64,000 bases of DNA from an uncultured Coriobacteriales bacterium (lineage in GTDB: Bacteria; Actinomycetota; Coriobacteriia; Coriobacteriales; UMGS124): the NCBI GenBank assembly GCA_934636245.1, contig CAKUAI010000017.1, forward strand, positions 1 to 64,000, written 5' to 3'. The position numbers and the translations under genes were made by a program. Below the pieces are notes generated by a model. The model was given only the letters and a program-made list of their open reading frames with translations, was not told the DNA's origin and did no database searches. Numbering within the stretch: position 1 is the first letter of the stretch; every line of letters starts with the position of its first letter. Below are positions 51,097-60,237 of the stretch, piece after piece.

Positions 51097-52728
51097 CTAT
51101 GCCTCCAGGAAAGCTTGGCCGGACTGGGTTGGGGGCAGAGCGGCACCGAGGGAGGCGAGGGCGGCGGCGGGACGCACGTGCGCAAGCTCAATGCCATCTA
51201 CCAGGCGAGTCCTGCCCACGGGGATGTGTGCTTTGCATGCTGTGGCCACAGACGCGCCGGCAAAGTATGAGATGACAAGCGTGTCGCATGGCAGGCTCAC
51301 GGCGCGCAAGATTGCAGGATTTCCCTGGTCGTCAATGCCATCCGCCAGGCCCTCGGCGGCGGCAAGCACAACGACAAGGCCGTAGCCCTCATCGGCGATC
51401 GCGTCATAGGTGACGACGTGCACCGTCGGGCGGGAGCAGTCGAACACGGGCCCGCACAGGCAACCCCGAGCCTTGCAAGCAAGCGCCGCGGCGTCCTCAT
51501 CGCCTTCGACCTGGCCGAGAAGACCCACCAAGGCAGGTACCTCATCGGCGCCGGCGGCATGCGCGAGGCTATAGCCTCGCAAGGAATGCTTCTCGGAGAT
51601 GAACGTACGCGCCTCCTCGTAGCGAGCCGACAGCGGAGAGGCGGCCCGGGCCGCATAGGCAGAAGCGAGAAGGCTTTCGATATCGAACGCCGGCTCGCCG
51701 TTCCACGCCTCCAGCAGGCCTCCCCATGCGTGGGCTCCCAAATCCGGCATGCCCAGACCGAACCGAACGCGCCACGCCAATGGGTCTTCGGGACAAGCGA
51801 GCAGATCGAGCGCATTAATTGCTGCGGTCGCTCGAGCACGGCCCGCATCGCGGGGGTCCTCGGTCAAGGCGTATCCAAGCTGCGTGCGACTCACATCAAA
51901 TCGCCTGTGCTCAAGCGCTCTCTGGGCAAGACGACCCCAGCGCGCATCAGGAACGGCCACGCACACTCGCGAGGGCGGCAGCTCGTCCCCTCCCCTTCGC
52001 ACGGCGTCTTGCACATAGTGCGCGATGCCGTCGAGCTCGTCTTCGGGACTGGTCCACTTCACAAGCGAGGCCTGGGCGGCCGGCAGAACGGCAGCGTCAT
52101 CTCGAAGCAAGGCGCGAGTGGCCGACAAGGCGGCGGCGCCATCTCGATACGAGACCTGGGCAACTGGCAAAGCGGCAGCTCCATCTCGAAGCGAAGCCTG
52201 GCCGGCCGACAAGGCGGCGCCGTCATCACAACCCGAGGCACCCGCGGCGGCGTCGCAACCCGAGGCACCCGCAGCAGCCCCGCCCAGGTGTTCTCCGCTC
52301 GCTGCGGCGGGCGACGCACCCGCAGCAATCCCGCCCAGACATCCCCCGTTCGCCGCAGCACCCGCACTCGAAGACACCCCGTCACGCAGGCGCCTGCCAG
52401 CCGCGTCGTTATCCTCGCGCATCGCTGCCTGCACGGCGCGAAGCCGTGCAGCGGGCAAGCCGGCAACCTTAAGGTCCTCCAGTAGGAACAGACGCTCAAC
52501 ATCGGTCAGAAGCCTGTCGCGCCTCAAACAAACCGCAGAGAACTTCAGCGCGCGCCACTCGGCAGAGCCAGCCACACTATCCGCCAGAAGTCCCTCGATT
52601 GCCTCACGAGTCCGGCTGTTTTCTTGCGCCTTGGGCTTCCCCGGGGCCGTCCCGGTGGCACTCACGCGATCCCCCTGCATCCCATGGCCCTCAGCCTCAG
52701 CTGCATGCCCCTCGTCTACCAGCCTCAT
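51097..52728 (-). CDS. UvrD/Rep-like protein lacking the ATPase motifs
   Basis: 543 residues. The second half aligns by eye with the UvrD-like protein at 61020-63263: ELDGIAHYVQDAV with EIAHIAQHIADAI, VCVAVPDARWGRLAQRAL with FYLAAPNGVWAKALSRSL, and ALTEDPRDAGRARATAA with GLNGDPRDLGRCKTLRL. LFLLEDLKVAGLPAARL matches ILLEDVKASGLRPKRL. The N-terminal P-loop and the DDYQ box are absent, so ATP-driven movement is not expected. A linker of 14-residue Ala-rich repeats replaces the motor region. ATG overlaps the luxR stop (ATGA). Probably a regulatory or scaffolding derivative, or a decaying duplicate. Confidence 0.6.
   Translation of the reverse strand: MRLVDEGHAAEAEGHGMQGDRVSATGTAPGKPKAQENSRTREAIEGLLADSVAGSAEWRALKFSAVCLRRDRLLTDVERLFLLEDLKVAGLPAARLRAVQAAMREDNDAAGRRLRDGVSSSAGAAANGGCLGGIAAGASPAAASGEHLGGAAAGASGCDAAAGASGCDDGAALSAGQASLRDGAAALPVAQVSYRDGAAALSATRALLRDDAAVLPAAQASLVKWTSPEDELDGIAHYVQDAVRRGGDELPPSRVCVAVPDARWGRLAQRALEHRRFDVSRTQLGYALTEDPRDAGRARATAAINALDLLACPEDPLAWRVRFGLGMPDLGAHAWGGLLEAWNGEPAFDIESLLASAYAARAASPLSARYEEARTFISEKHSLRGYSLAHAAGADEVPALVGLLGQVEGDEDAAALACKARGCLCGPVFDCSRPTVHVVTYDAIADEGYGLVVVLAAAEGLADGIDDQGNPAILRAVSLPCDTLVISYFAGASVATACKAHIPVGRTRLVDGIELAHVRPAAALASLGAALPPTQSGQAFLEA
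52057..52224 (-). repeat. 42-bp tandem repeat in the motor-less UvrD-like gene
   Basis: Four in-frame 14-codon units (SAGQASLRDGAAAL, PVAQVSYRDGAAAL, SATRALLRDDAAVL, PAAQASL...). Landmark ATCTCGA occurs at 52099, 52141 and 52183, exactly 42 bp apart. Confidence 0.75.
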
Positions 52729-54278
52729 CGCTTGCTCTCCCTTTCTTCTTGCGGCGCAACCCTGCCCTCGATAAGGTCGAGCAGCTCCTGCTTGCTATGG
52801 ATGTCGAGCTTCTGGTAGATATGGCGCAGGTGCGTGGTCACCGTGCCGCGCGAGGCATGGAGCTCCTCTTGCAGACGCGCATACGAGCGACCCTTGGCAT
52901 ACGAGATCATGACTTCCGTCTCGCGCTCGGTCAGTCCGTAACGCTCGGCAATGTCTCGGCAGCGGCTCACAAACCTCGGCGGGCGAGGAGCTCCGTCTTC
53001 GCTTGAGGCCGACGAGGTCGCTTTGTCAGCGGCATCCTCCGCGCTCTCGGCAAGTGCCGTCATCTTGACCAGGTCGCTTTCCTTAAGCACGAACATGTAG
53101 GAACAGAGCACGGCGCACGTCGCCCCCAGCGCGACAATGCTCAACATGCGCGGCGAAAACGGCGAGAAAGCAGCCACAACTGCACTGCCCGCAAGCGAGC
53201 CGAGCAACACGCCCAGCGTGATCATCGACCAGCCGATGCCGAACACCGTGACCGAGGAAAGGCGGTAGGTATAGGTGATGTCAGCCAACAACATCCAGAT
53301 GAGAACGTTGAACGTGCCGTATCCCGCAAGCGCCAGCACGCTTTGCAGGCCCGTGCCAACAAAAATGGGCAGCAGCTGGAACACGAACGCCATGATGCCC
53401 ACGGTCACCTTGTATATCCAGCGCAGGTCGAACGTCTTGCGCACGATAAGGCTTCCCCAAATGATGACGACCGTGATGACGGACGCAATAAGAAACGGCA
53501 CGTGATAGAGGTCGCGCATACCCATGCCGCCTGCCGCTATGAACACCGCGCGCACCATGCCGTCGGCCAGGCCGACCAGGCACGCGCACACACCCACGCG
53601 CACTGCAAACTTGGCGATAGAGATGGGCACGGGGCGCACGGCAGGCTGCGACGCCGGAGACCACACGCCCAAAGGACCAAACAAGATGAGGCTCGATATA
53701 AGAGGAATAACGCAGGCAAGCAGGCACGCCCCCACAGACGGAAGCCACCACGAAACGAAATACACAACAGCCGCCAGGAGGAACGCAAACGGTGCCTCGA
53801 ACGCAGTCTGCCGCGAGGGCACGTTGCGATACAGCTCGCCATACCCGAGGTCGAGTAGGCCCGATCCGATGCCCGTCGCCACGCCGCCATACACGCAAAG
53901 TGCCTGCGTAGGCACGCCAGACAAGGTCGAGGAGACAACGGCAAGCGTGCCTGAGCACAACAGGGCAGGCACGACCCAGCGCACATGCGGCTTGCTCATA
54001 CACGCGCAAAACTCTTTGGCGCGAAAAGCAGGCAGAAACATCGTGAGGAACAGGCACACCGTAGAGATGCCGAACACAACGTCGGGAATCGGGCTGCCAT
54101 TCCAGGTGACGCAGCTTGCCGCCGCGCCAATGAACATGAGGTAGACCCAGGCGCGTGCCAGCGCAAATCCAATCGAGCGCAGACTCACAAGCTCACGCCA
54201 GCGCACATCCCGCAGGCGTGCGGCAATATCCGGCTCGGCGGCCGAAGTCTCGATTGTCGTCGACGTGTCCTGTTCCAT
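52725..54278 (-). CDS. LuxR regulator with MFS-like membrane half
   Basis: 517 residues. About twelve hydrophobic segments (from SIGFALARAWVYLMFIGAAA to MLSIVALGATCAVLCSYMFV), a charged linker, and a C-terminal LuxR HTH (YGLTERETEVMISYAKGRSY, SRGTVTTHLRHIYQKLDIHS). This architecture is common in Eggerthellaceae next to oxidoreductases, and homologous genes neighbour catechol dehydroxylases in Eggerthella; it likely senses the substrate at the membrane. Divergent from the molybdoenzyme operon starting at 54888. ATG at 54278 follows AGAGGAC; upstream frame lacks a site. Confidence 0.87.
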   Translation of the reverse strand: MEQDTSTTIETSAAEPDIAARLRDVRWRELVSLRSIGFALARAWVYLMFIGAAASCVTWNGSPIPDVVFGISTVCLFLTMFLPAFRAKEFCACMSKPHVRWVVPALLCSGTLAVVSSTLSGVPTQALCVYGGVATGIGSGLLDLGYGELYRNVPSRQTAFEAPFAFLLAAVVYFVSWWLPSVGACLLACVIPLISSLILFGPLGVWSPASQPAVRPVPISIAKFAVRVGVCACLVGLADGMVRAVFIAAGGMGMRDLYHVPFLIASVITVVIIWGSLIVRKTFDLRWIYKVTVGIMAFVFQLLPIFVGTGLQSVLALAGYGTFNVLIWMLLADITYTYRLSSVTVFGIGWSMITLGVLLGSLAGSAVVAAFSPFSPRMLSIVALGATCAVLCSYMFVLKESDLVKMTALAESAEDAADKATSSASSEDGAPRPPRFVSRCRDIAERYGLTERETEVMISYAKGRSYARLQEELHASRGTVTTHLRHIYQKLDIHSKQELLDLIEGRVAPQEERESKR

Positions 54279-54887
54279 GTCCTCTTTGCCCTCCCCTTTT
54301 CCCGCATTATAAGCAATCGCCGGAAATCTGGGAGGCACGCAGGCGATTACGGCCCACTTCGTCGCTCACCCCATGACAGAGACGCGAGACTCCACTCGCT
54401 GTTTTCGCAAAGTTTTTAGCCTCAAGAGAACCCAAAATTTGTGTATTTCGCAAGCTGGCTCTCGCGCAAACTCCGGCCCCGTCGCTGCGCCCACCCAACA
54501 GCATGCACGAGACCGCGCCCACCGCTCTGCAAGGTTTTTGGCCTCAAGAAGGCCGGGAATGAGCAGTCATTGCAAGCCCGCCCTCATGAGAACCACTATG
54601 CGCAAACCAGAACCCCACGCACGCCGGGCTTCGTCCGGATCGATATAAGCAAACGTCGCCCTCCTGCCGCAAGAACAGCATCAACAGGCAATCTACCAGC
54701 CGCTATCGCATTTTGCATGATGCCTGAATCGGCGTATGAAAGCCGAAAAAGACCCTTTGCATGATGTTCTTCTTTCTACGCGCGCGCACAATGGGGATGG
54801 GCTGGGGCATCCGTGGCGGCAACCACTTGCCGCGAGACGCCCCGCCTCAAAGGGAAACGGAAAGCAACGAAAGTAAGGGAGGAAAGC
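54279..54887. promoter_or_regulatory. Divergent control region of luxR and the molybdoenzyme operon
   Basis: 609 bp without a gene. Holds two direct-repeat pairs: GCAAAGTTTTTAGCCTCAAG (from 54406) with GCAAGGTTTTTGGCCTCAAG (from 54528), and TTTGCATGATG at 54712-54722 and 54756-54766, 44 bp apart. The second pair lies 120-180 bp before the molybdoenzyme start and suits a dimeric activator. No certain -35/-10 pair. Confidence 0.5.
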
Positions 54888-57800
54888 ATGGGCAAGCTCA
54901 GCCTGACACGCCGCGCGTTCACCAAGCTGTCTGCCGTGACCGCCGCGACGGTCGCGCTCTCAGGGGTCGTGGGCACCGGTGCCGCTCTGGCCGAAGACCC
55001 GAGCGCAGTCGACCGCGAGGACGAGGTCAAGCGCATCCGCAGCTGCTGCCGTGGTTGCGGCAAGATGGAGTGCGGCGTCTGGGTCACCGTGAAGAACGGC
55101 CGCATCGTCAAGACCGAGGGCGACCAGTCGTCGTTCCAGTCTTCGGGCAACCACTGCTCCAAGGGCCAGGCATCGATCCAGGCCGCCTATCACCCCGCGC
55201 GCATCTACCACCCCATGAAGCGCACGAACCCCAAGGGCGAGGAGCCCGGCTGGGTGCGCATCAGCTGGGAAGAGGCCATGGAGACCATCGGTGAGAAGTT
55301 CACCGAGATTATCGACCAGTACGGTGGCCAGTCTATCTTCAACATGTGCGGCACCTCGCGCCAGTGGGTCTACGGCCCCTATGCCTTCTACAAGTGGCTG
55401 TTCGACACGCCCAACGCGCACGTCGCCTCCGAGATCTGCAAGGGCCCGCGCCGCCTCATGGGCTGGATCTCCTCCGTCGACGGCGCTCCGTGGATGGCCC
55501 TGCGCGACCGTCCCCGCGTGTACGTGCAGTGGGGCACCGCGCCTGAGAACTCCAACTACGACGACTCCTGCCGCAACCTCGTGGATGCCTTCTCCGAGGC
55601 TGACACGCACATCATCGTTGACCCCCGCCTCACCGGCGCCGGCAAGGAGGCCGACTACTGGCTGAACCTGCGCCCCGGCTCGGACGGCGCTCTGGCCAAC
55701 TGCTGGCAGTACCTCATGTTCAAGCATGACCTGGTGGACTGGGAGTTCGTGAAGCGCTGGACCGACGCGTCGCTTCTCGTCATCGAGGACATGGAGCCCA
55801 CCGGCGGCCGCTACTTCACCCTCTCCACCCCCATCACCGCCGCGCCCGACCTGACCGGCGACAAGCTCAAGACCCGCCTGCTCAAGGAGATGGACCTGGT
55901 CGAGGGCGGCTCTCCCCGCAAGTTCTACGCTTGGAACAAGAACGCCAACAACGGCGAAGGCGGCCTGGTGTACTGGGACACCGACACCACGCAGTGGGAA
56001 GGCTGCAACCACGTCGCCCCCACCCGCGACGAGATGACCGTCATGTACGAGGGCACCTCGCAGGAGGGCTACCTGCCTCCCCTGTCCTACTGGGAGCTTG
56101 AGGAGGCCGGCATCGACTTCGACCTCGAGGGCGAGCATGAGATCACCCTGGCCGACGGCTCCAAGCACATCGCCCGTCCCGTGTGGTCCTACCTGGTGAA
56201 ATCCGTGGAGAACTGCACCCCCGAGTGGTGCTCCGAGATCACCGGCCTCGACCCCGTGGCCATCGAGGAGTCGTTCCTGAAGTGGGCCACCCGTCCCGAG
56301 GGCCAGACCTGGGGCAACGGCGGCATCCACCTCAACCTCGCCCCCGACCAGATCGGCAACTGCACCCAGACCGTGCGCGCCGTCCTGAACCTGGTCTACA
56401 CCTCCGGCAACTTCGACGGCCCCGCCGGCAACCGCGGACTGACCCGCACCCCCGTCGACGAGCAGTCCACCGCCGCCCCCGGCGTGAACATGCCCCAGGA
56501 GGTCAAGTGGCAGCTCAAGGGCCTCGGCGCATGCCCGCCCTTCTACCTCGCCGACGAAGAGGTCCCCATGGACCAGATTCCCGACCGCTACGAGGTCCTT
56601 CAGAACATGGTGGGTGCCGACAAGTTCCCGATCACCGCGTACTACAACGAGTGGTCTGACGCCACCTGCACCTGGAACGCCGCCCTGACCGGCGACCCCT
56701 ACCCCATCCGCGGCGGCATCAACGAGTCCGGCTCCTTCATGAACATGTCCAACGCCCACCTTGCCTGGGATGCCCTTGCCTCCCTGGACTTCTGGGTCGA
56801 CATCAACATGTTCCACCACCCCGGCACCGAGATGGCCGACATCCTGCTGCCTTGCGCGCACTGGACCGAGATCAACAACATCCGCGTCTCCCAGGGCGCC
56901 TCGGGCGGCATCGGCCTGACCCAGCGCGCCATTGAGCCTCCGGCGGATGCCAAGTTCGACTACGACATCAACCGCCTGATCTTCGAGGCGCTGGAAAAGC
57001 AGGGCAACCCCAACGGCACCTGGATGAACATCAAGGGCGACGCGCCCGGCGCCTACGACTCCGACGAGCGTCTTGAAGACTGGTTCCAGGCCCACAACGA
57101 GGTCAGCGGCTTCGACACCCAGTATCCCGGCTGCAAGTGGGAGCACTTCGAGGACTACCGCAAGGACTTCCAGGAGAACGGCTGGTTCAACGCCAAGGTC
57201 CTCGAGCCCAACCGCTGGGGCACTTACCGCCGCTTCGAGACCGGTTGGATGCGCATGGGCAAGGACGCCTGCACCGGCACCCCCTGGGGCGGCTTCGACG
57301 AGAACGGCCAGCCGATGAACAACTTCGGCTGCCCCACCTCCAACGGCCTCGTGCAGTTCTGGCCCATGGCCTTCGAGACTTACTGCCTCGACAAGGCCAA
57401 CGAGTTCGAGCCCGGCAAGTTCGACGTCATCAAGGAGATGATGCCGGTCTTCGAGGAGCCCGCCTCCGGCCCCAACGGCACCGTCGACACCACCGAGTAC
57501 CCCATCCTTCTCACCACCGGCCGCCGCATCCCGGTGTACTTCCACTCCGAGCATCGCCAGCTGCCCTGGTGCCGCGAGATCTGGCCCGTGCCGCGCCTCG
57601 AGATGAACCCCGCCGACGCCGCCGAGCTCGGCCTTGAGCAGGGCGACTGGGCATGGATTGAAACCGAGTGGGGCAAGGTGCGCCAGACCGTGGACCTCTA
57701 TGAGGGCATCGCCAAGGGCTGGGCAAACGCCGAGCACGCCTGGTGGTATCCCGAGCTCCCCGCGCCCACGCACGGCTTCGAGCTCTCCTGCATCGACTGC

Positions 57801-58010
57801 ATCTGGGACCCGAACGGCCAGGACAAGTTCATCGGCTCCAGCCACATGCGTGGCGTGCCGGTCAAGATCTACAAAGCCACGCCCGAGAACTGCCCCGACG
57901 GCCAGGTCATCCCCTGCGCGCCCGAGGACGGCACCCCCATCATCGCCGACGCCTCCGACCCGCGCCTGAAGGAATGGCTGCCCAACTACGACATTCGAGA
58001 GGAGGCGTAG
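54888..58010 (+). CDS. Tat-exported DMSO-reductase-family molybdoenzyme, catalytic subunit
   Basis: 1040 residues, bis-MGD. Tat signal LTRRAFTKLSAVTAATVALS; [4Fe-4S] site CCRGCGKMECGVWV...CSKG; MGD-binding blocks DTHIIVDPRLTGAGKEADYW and LLTTGRRIPVYFHSEHRQLP; C-terminal barrel with GLEQGDWAWIETEWGKVRQ. Length and lack of an NrfD/DmsC anchor gene place it with soluble exported members such as catechol dehydroxylase-, pyrogallol transhydroxylase- and acetylene hydratase-like enzymes. Reaction unknown. AAGGGAGG precedes ATG at 54888. Four bases separate it from the Fe-S subunit gene; divergent LuxR-MFS regulator. Confidence 0.9.
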   Translation: MGKLSLTRRAFTKLSAVTAATVALSGVVGTGAALAEDPSAVDREDEVKRIRSCCRGCGKMECGVWVTVKNGRIVKTEGDQSSFQSSGNHCSKGQASIQAAYHPARIYHPMKRTNPKGEEPGWVRISWEEAMETIGEKFTEIIDQYGGQSIFNMCGTSRQWVYGPYAFYKWLFDTPNAHVASEICKGPRRLMGWISSVDGAPWMALRDRPRVYVQWGTAPENSNYDDSCRNLVDAFSEADTHIIVDPRLTGAGKEADYWLNLRPGSDGALANCWQYLMFKHDLVDWEFVKRWTDASLLVIEDMEPTGGRYFTLSTPITAAPDLTGDKLKTRLLKEMDLVEGGSPRKFYAWNKNANNGEGGLVYWDTDTTQWEGCNHVAPTRDEMTVMYEGTSQEGYLPPLSYWELEEAGIDFDLEGEHEITLADGSKHIARPVWSYLVKSVENCTPEWCSEITGLDPVAIEESFLKWATRPEGQTWGNGGIHLNLAPDQIGNCTQTVRAVLNLVYTSGNFDGPAGNRGLTRTPVDEQSTAAPGVNMPQEVKWQLKGLGACPPFYLADEEVPMDQIPDRYEVLQNMVGADKFPITAYYNEWSDATCTWNAALTGDPYPIRGGINESGSFMNMSNAHLAWDALASLDFWVDINMFHHPGTEMADILLPCAHWTEINNIRVSQGASGGIGLTQRAIEPPADAKFDYDINRLIFEALEKQGNPNGTWMNIKGDAPGAYDSDERLEDWFQAHNEVSGFDTQYPGCKWEHFEDYRKDFQENGWFNAKVLEPNRWGTYRRFETGWMRMGKDACTGTPWGGFDENGQPMNNFGCPTSNGLVQFWPMAFETYCLDKANEFEPGKFDVIKEMMPVFEEPASGPNGTVDTTEYPILLTTGRRIPVYFHSEHRQLPWCREIWPVPRLEMNPADAAELGLEQGDWAWIETEWGKVRQTVDLYEGIAKGWANAEHAWWYPELPAPTHGFELSCIDCIWDPNGQDKFIGSSHMRGVPVKIYKATPENCPDGQVIPCAPEDGTPIIADASDPRLKEWLPNYDIREEA

Positions 58011-58013
58011 GAA

Positions 58014-58700
58014 ATGAGCCAGTACGCAATCGTCACCGACCTCAACCGCTGCGTGGGCTGCATGGCCTGCATGGTCGCCTGCAAGGCCGTCAACAATGTG
58101 CAGATCGGCAACTTCTGGAACAAGGTCCTGCGCGTGGGCCCCACCAAGAAGGCCGACTACGTCCACACCAACGACGTTGAGATGTACTACCTGCCCGTTT
58201 CCTGCCAGCACTGCCAGAACCCCGAGTGCGTGGCCGTGTGCCCCACGGGCGCCTCAGTCAAGCTCGACGACGGCACCGTGCAGATTGACGCCGAGCAGTG
58301 CATCGGCTGCCAGGCTTGTGTCTCTGCCTGCCCCTACGGCGTGCGCTACCTCAACGAGGAGCTCACCGTGGTGGAGAAGTGCACCCTGTGCCACGACCTC
58401 GTAGAGGAGGGCGGCCTGCCCCAGTGTGTGAGCCAGTGCGGTGGCCGCGCCCGCTTCTTCGGCGACCTGGACAAGGGCATCGAAACCTTCGAGGCCCCGG
58501 CCATCGTCTACGACGTGGACCGCAGCGCCGACGTCGTCAGCTACGACGCCATGTTCACCGGCGGACGCATCACCCTGGGCGAGGCCGCAAAGGAGCACAG
58601 CGAGTCCGACCTGTACCAGCTGCCCAACGCAGGCAACGACCCGGCGTACTATTACATCCTCCGCGACCGTACCTGGCAGGACGGCGAGGTTAGGATGTAG
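58014..58700 (+). CDS. DmsB-like four-cluster Fe-S subunit
   Basis: 228 residues. Four cysteine groups: CVGCMACMVAC, CQHCQNPECVAVC, CIGCQACVSAC and CTLCHDLVEEGGLPQCVSQC, each able to hold [4Fe-4S]. No signal peptide; exported with the catalytic subunit as in DmsAB. Electron-transfer subunit. The stop codon sits at the foot of the first hairpin of the downstream array. Confidence 0.93.
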   Translation: MSQYAIVTDLNRCVGCMACMVACKAVNNVQIGNFWNKVLRVGPTKKADYVHTNDVEMYYLPVSCQHCQNPECVAVCPTGASVKLDDGTVQIDAEQCIGCQACVSACPYGVRYLNEELTVVEKCTLCHDLVEEGGLPQCVSQCGGRARFFGDLDKGIETFEAPAIVYDVDRSADVVSYDAMFTGGRITLGEAAKEHSESDLYQLPNAGNDPAYYYILRDRTWQDGEVRM

Positions 58701-59206
58701 TGGAACCTGGCCTGCTGCGTTCTCGGGAGGCTCACGTACATCTAGTACGCATCGCCTCCCGACGCCTTGCAGGCCAGAACCCACGTTTTAGGATGTAGCA
58801 GAACCTGATGCGCTGCGTTCCGCAGGACCTAGAGTACTCCAGTACACGTCGGCCCTGCGCGCCTTGCGCATCAGAACCTGCTTTTTAGTGGGTAGCGGAA
58901 CCTGGCCTGCTGCGTTCCACGGGGCTCGTCGCAAAGAACGCTCCGTGTCGGGAGGCTCACGCGCGGTGCGCACCTGTGGTGTACATCTAGTACGCATCGC
59001 CTCCCGACGCCTTGCAGGCCAGAACCCACTTATTTGTATGTAGCGGAACCTCGTCCGCTTCGTTCTCCACGGGACTCGTCGCAAGACCGGCTCCGTGCGC
59101 GATGCCTCGAGTACTCCAGTAGGCCAGGGACCCGCACCGCGCACGTCGGCCCTGCGCGCCTTGCGCATCAGAACCTGCTTTTGGCGGGTAGCGGAGCCTG
59201 GCCTGC
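58700..59206 (+). repeat. Array of palindromic hairpins with compensatory arms
   Basis: Units: 58700-58784, 58797-58882, 58887-59030, 59041-59182 and a partial one at 59184-59206. Unit 1 pairs GTGGAACCTGGCCTGC with GCAGGCCAGAACCCAC; unit 2 pairs AGCAGAACCTGATGCGC with GCGCATCAGAACCTGCT. AACCT/AGAACC, TGCGTTC and GCGCCTTGC-like blocks are constant while the stem bases change together. T-runs follow units 1 and 2. Units 3 and 4 have extra inserts. Lies between the Fe-S subunit gene and the accessory genes; 59207-59349 has only the next ribosome site. Confidence 0.8.
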
Positions 59207-59349
59207 CGTGAAGTAGGGACGGCGCAACAGAAAGGTGTCTGCGTAGATTGGGTGGCAATGGGGGTCTTTTGACTTCCATTGCCACCATGTGTGCGCAGAA
59301 AAAGCTTCGAGACCTCGGCGTCTCAAAGGGATTAGGGGAGGATCACACC

Positions 59350-60210
59350 ATGGCAAACAACAGTACGGCCCTCGGCATCGACGAGCTCGACCTCAACGAC
59401 GCCCTCGATGAGGGCTATGACCCGCTGGCAGACATCGACTTCGCCGGCGACGAGGACGTCGACTATCCCGTGGGAGACGGCGCGAACCTGAAGCAGGCCG
59501 GCCTTCCCGAAGTCGCACCCGTGCCTGCGCACGACACTCGACCTGCCAGCGAGCGCACCGCAGAGCTCTTCAGCCGCATGGCCACGAGGCGCAAGACCCT
59601 CTTGGCCATCCTGCGCAAATGCCAAGAGAAACAGCCCGTGCGCGAGGTCGTGGATTACATCTGCGACCTCAAAACGCGCGACCACAGCGTGTACTCGGCC
59701 AACGACTTCTGCTCGCTGCTCGAGCGCGCCGGCGCCATCGAGCGCGTGGGCGAAGACGGCACGTCCTACGAGGAAGTCGAGCTTGCGCCCAAGACCGTTG
59801 TCGTCGACGGCATTGAGTACCTGGAGCCGCAGACCCCCGCACCCGCCTTCTGGCTCACCACCCAAGCCGGTCTGGACATGCTCGCCGCAGACGACCCCGA
59901 GGGTCGCACCGAGCAGCTGTTTGAGGAAGAGGACGCCTACCTTCCCATTTTCAAGCGCATCCTCACCCTGTGCAGCGCAGCAGGCGGTGCGAGCGCCAAG
60001 CAGATTGCCAAAGCCTGCGACACCGACCCGTTGCTGCAGAGCCCACGCTACTATTCTTCGCGCTTCGTCGAGAAGCTCAACAAGTCCGACGCCCTCACCT
60101 GGGCGGGCAAGACCTGGGAGCTGACGGAAACCGGCCGCGAGGCCCTGGTGCAGCTCGAAAGCGTCGACGACCCCGCCAGCGCCGAAATCCTCGCAAACCT
60201 CGAAGCCTAA
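59350..60210 (+). CDS. Winged-helix-like protein of the molybdoenzyme operon
   Basis: 286 residues. Acidic, disordered N-terminus (residues 1-70), then two helical units that read like winged-helix domains (RKTLLAILRKCQEKQPVREV to FCSLLERAGAIERV, and ASAKQIAKACDTDPLLQSPR to FVEKLNKSDALTWAGKTWEL). No DNA-binding evidence beyond this. Next genes are torD and uvrD-like, so it is likely an accessory or regulatory factor of the enzyme. ATG at 59350 follows AGGGGAGG. Family not recognised. Confidence 0.55.
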   Translation: MANNSTALGIDELDLNDALDEGYDPLADIDFAGDEDVDYPVGDGANLKQAGLPEVAPVPAHDTRPASERTAELFSRMATRRKTLLAILRKCQEKQPVREVVDYICDLKTRDHSVYSANDFCSLLERAGAIERVGEDGTSYEEVELAPKTVVVDGIEYLEPQTPAPAFWLTTQAGLDMLAADDPEGRTEQLFEEEDAYLPIFKRILTLCSAAGGASAKQIAKACDTDPLLQSPRYYSSRFVEKLNKSDALTWAGKTWELTETGREALVQLESVDDPASAEILANLEA

Positions 60211-60237
60211 GCGCACCCGCCCAAAGGAGCCCCCATC

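Noticed and set aside
54960..58211. 1083-codon open frame antisense to the molybdoenzyme
   Set aside because: The plus-strand gene has clear cofactor motifs; the antisense frame is Val/Gly/Asp-rich with no recognisable domain.
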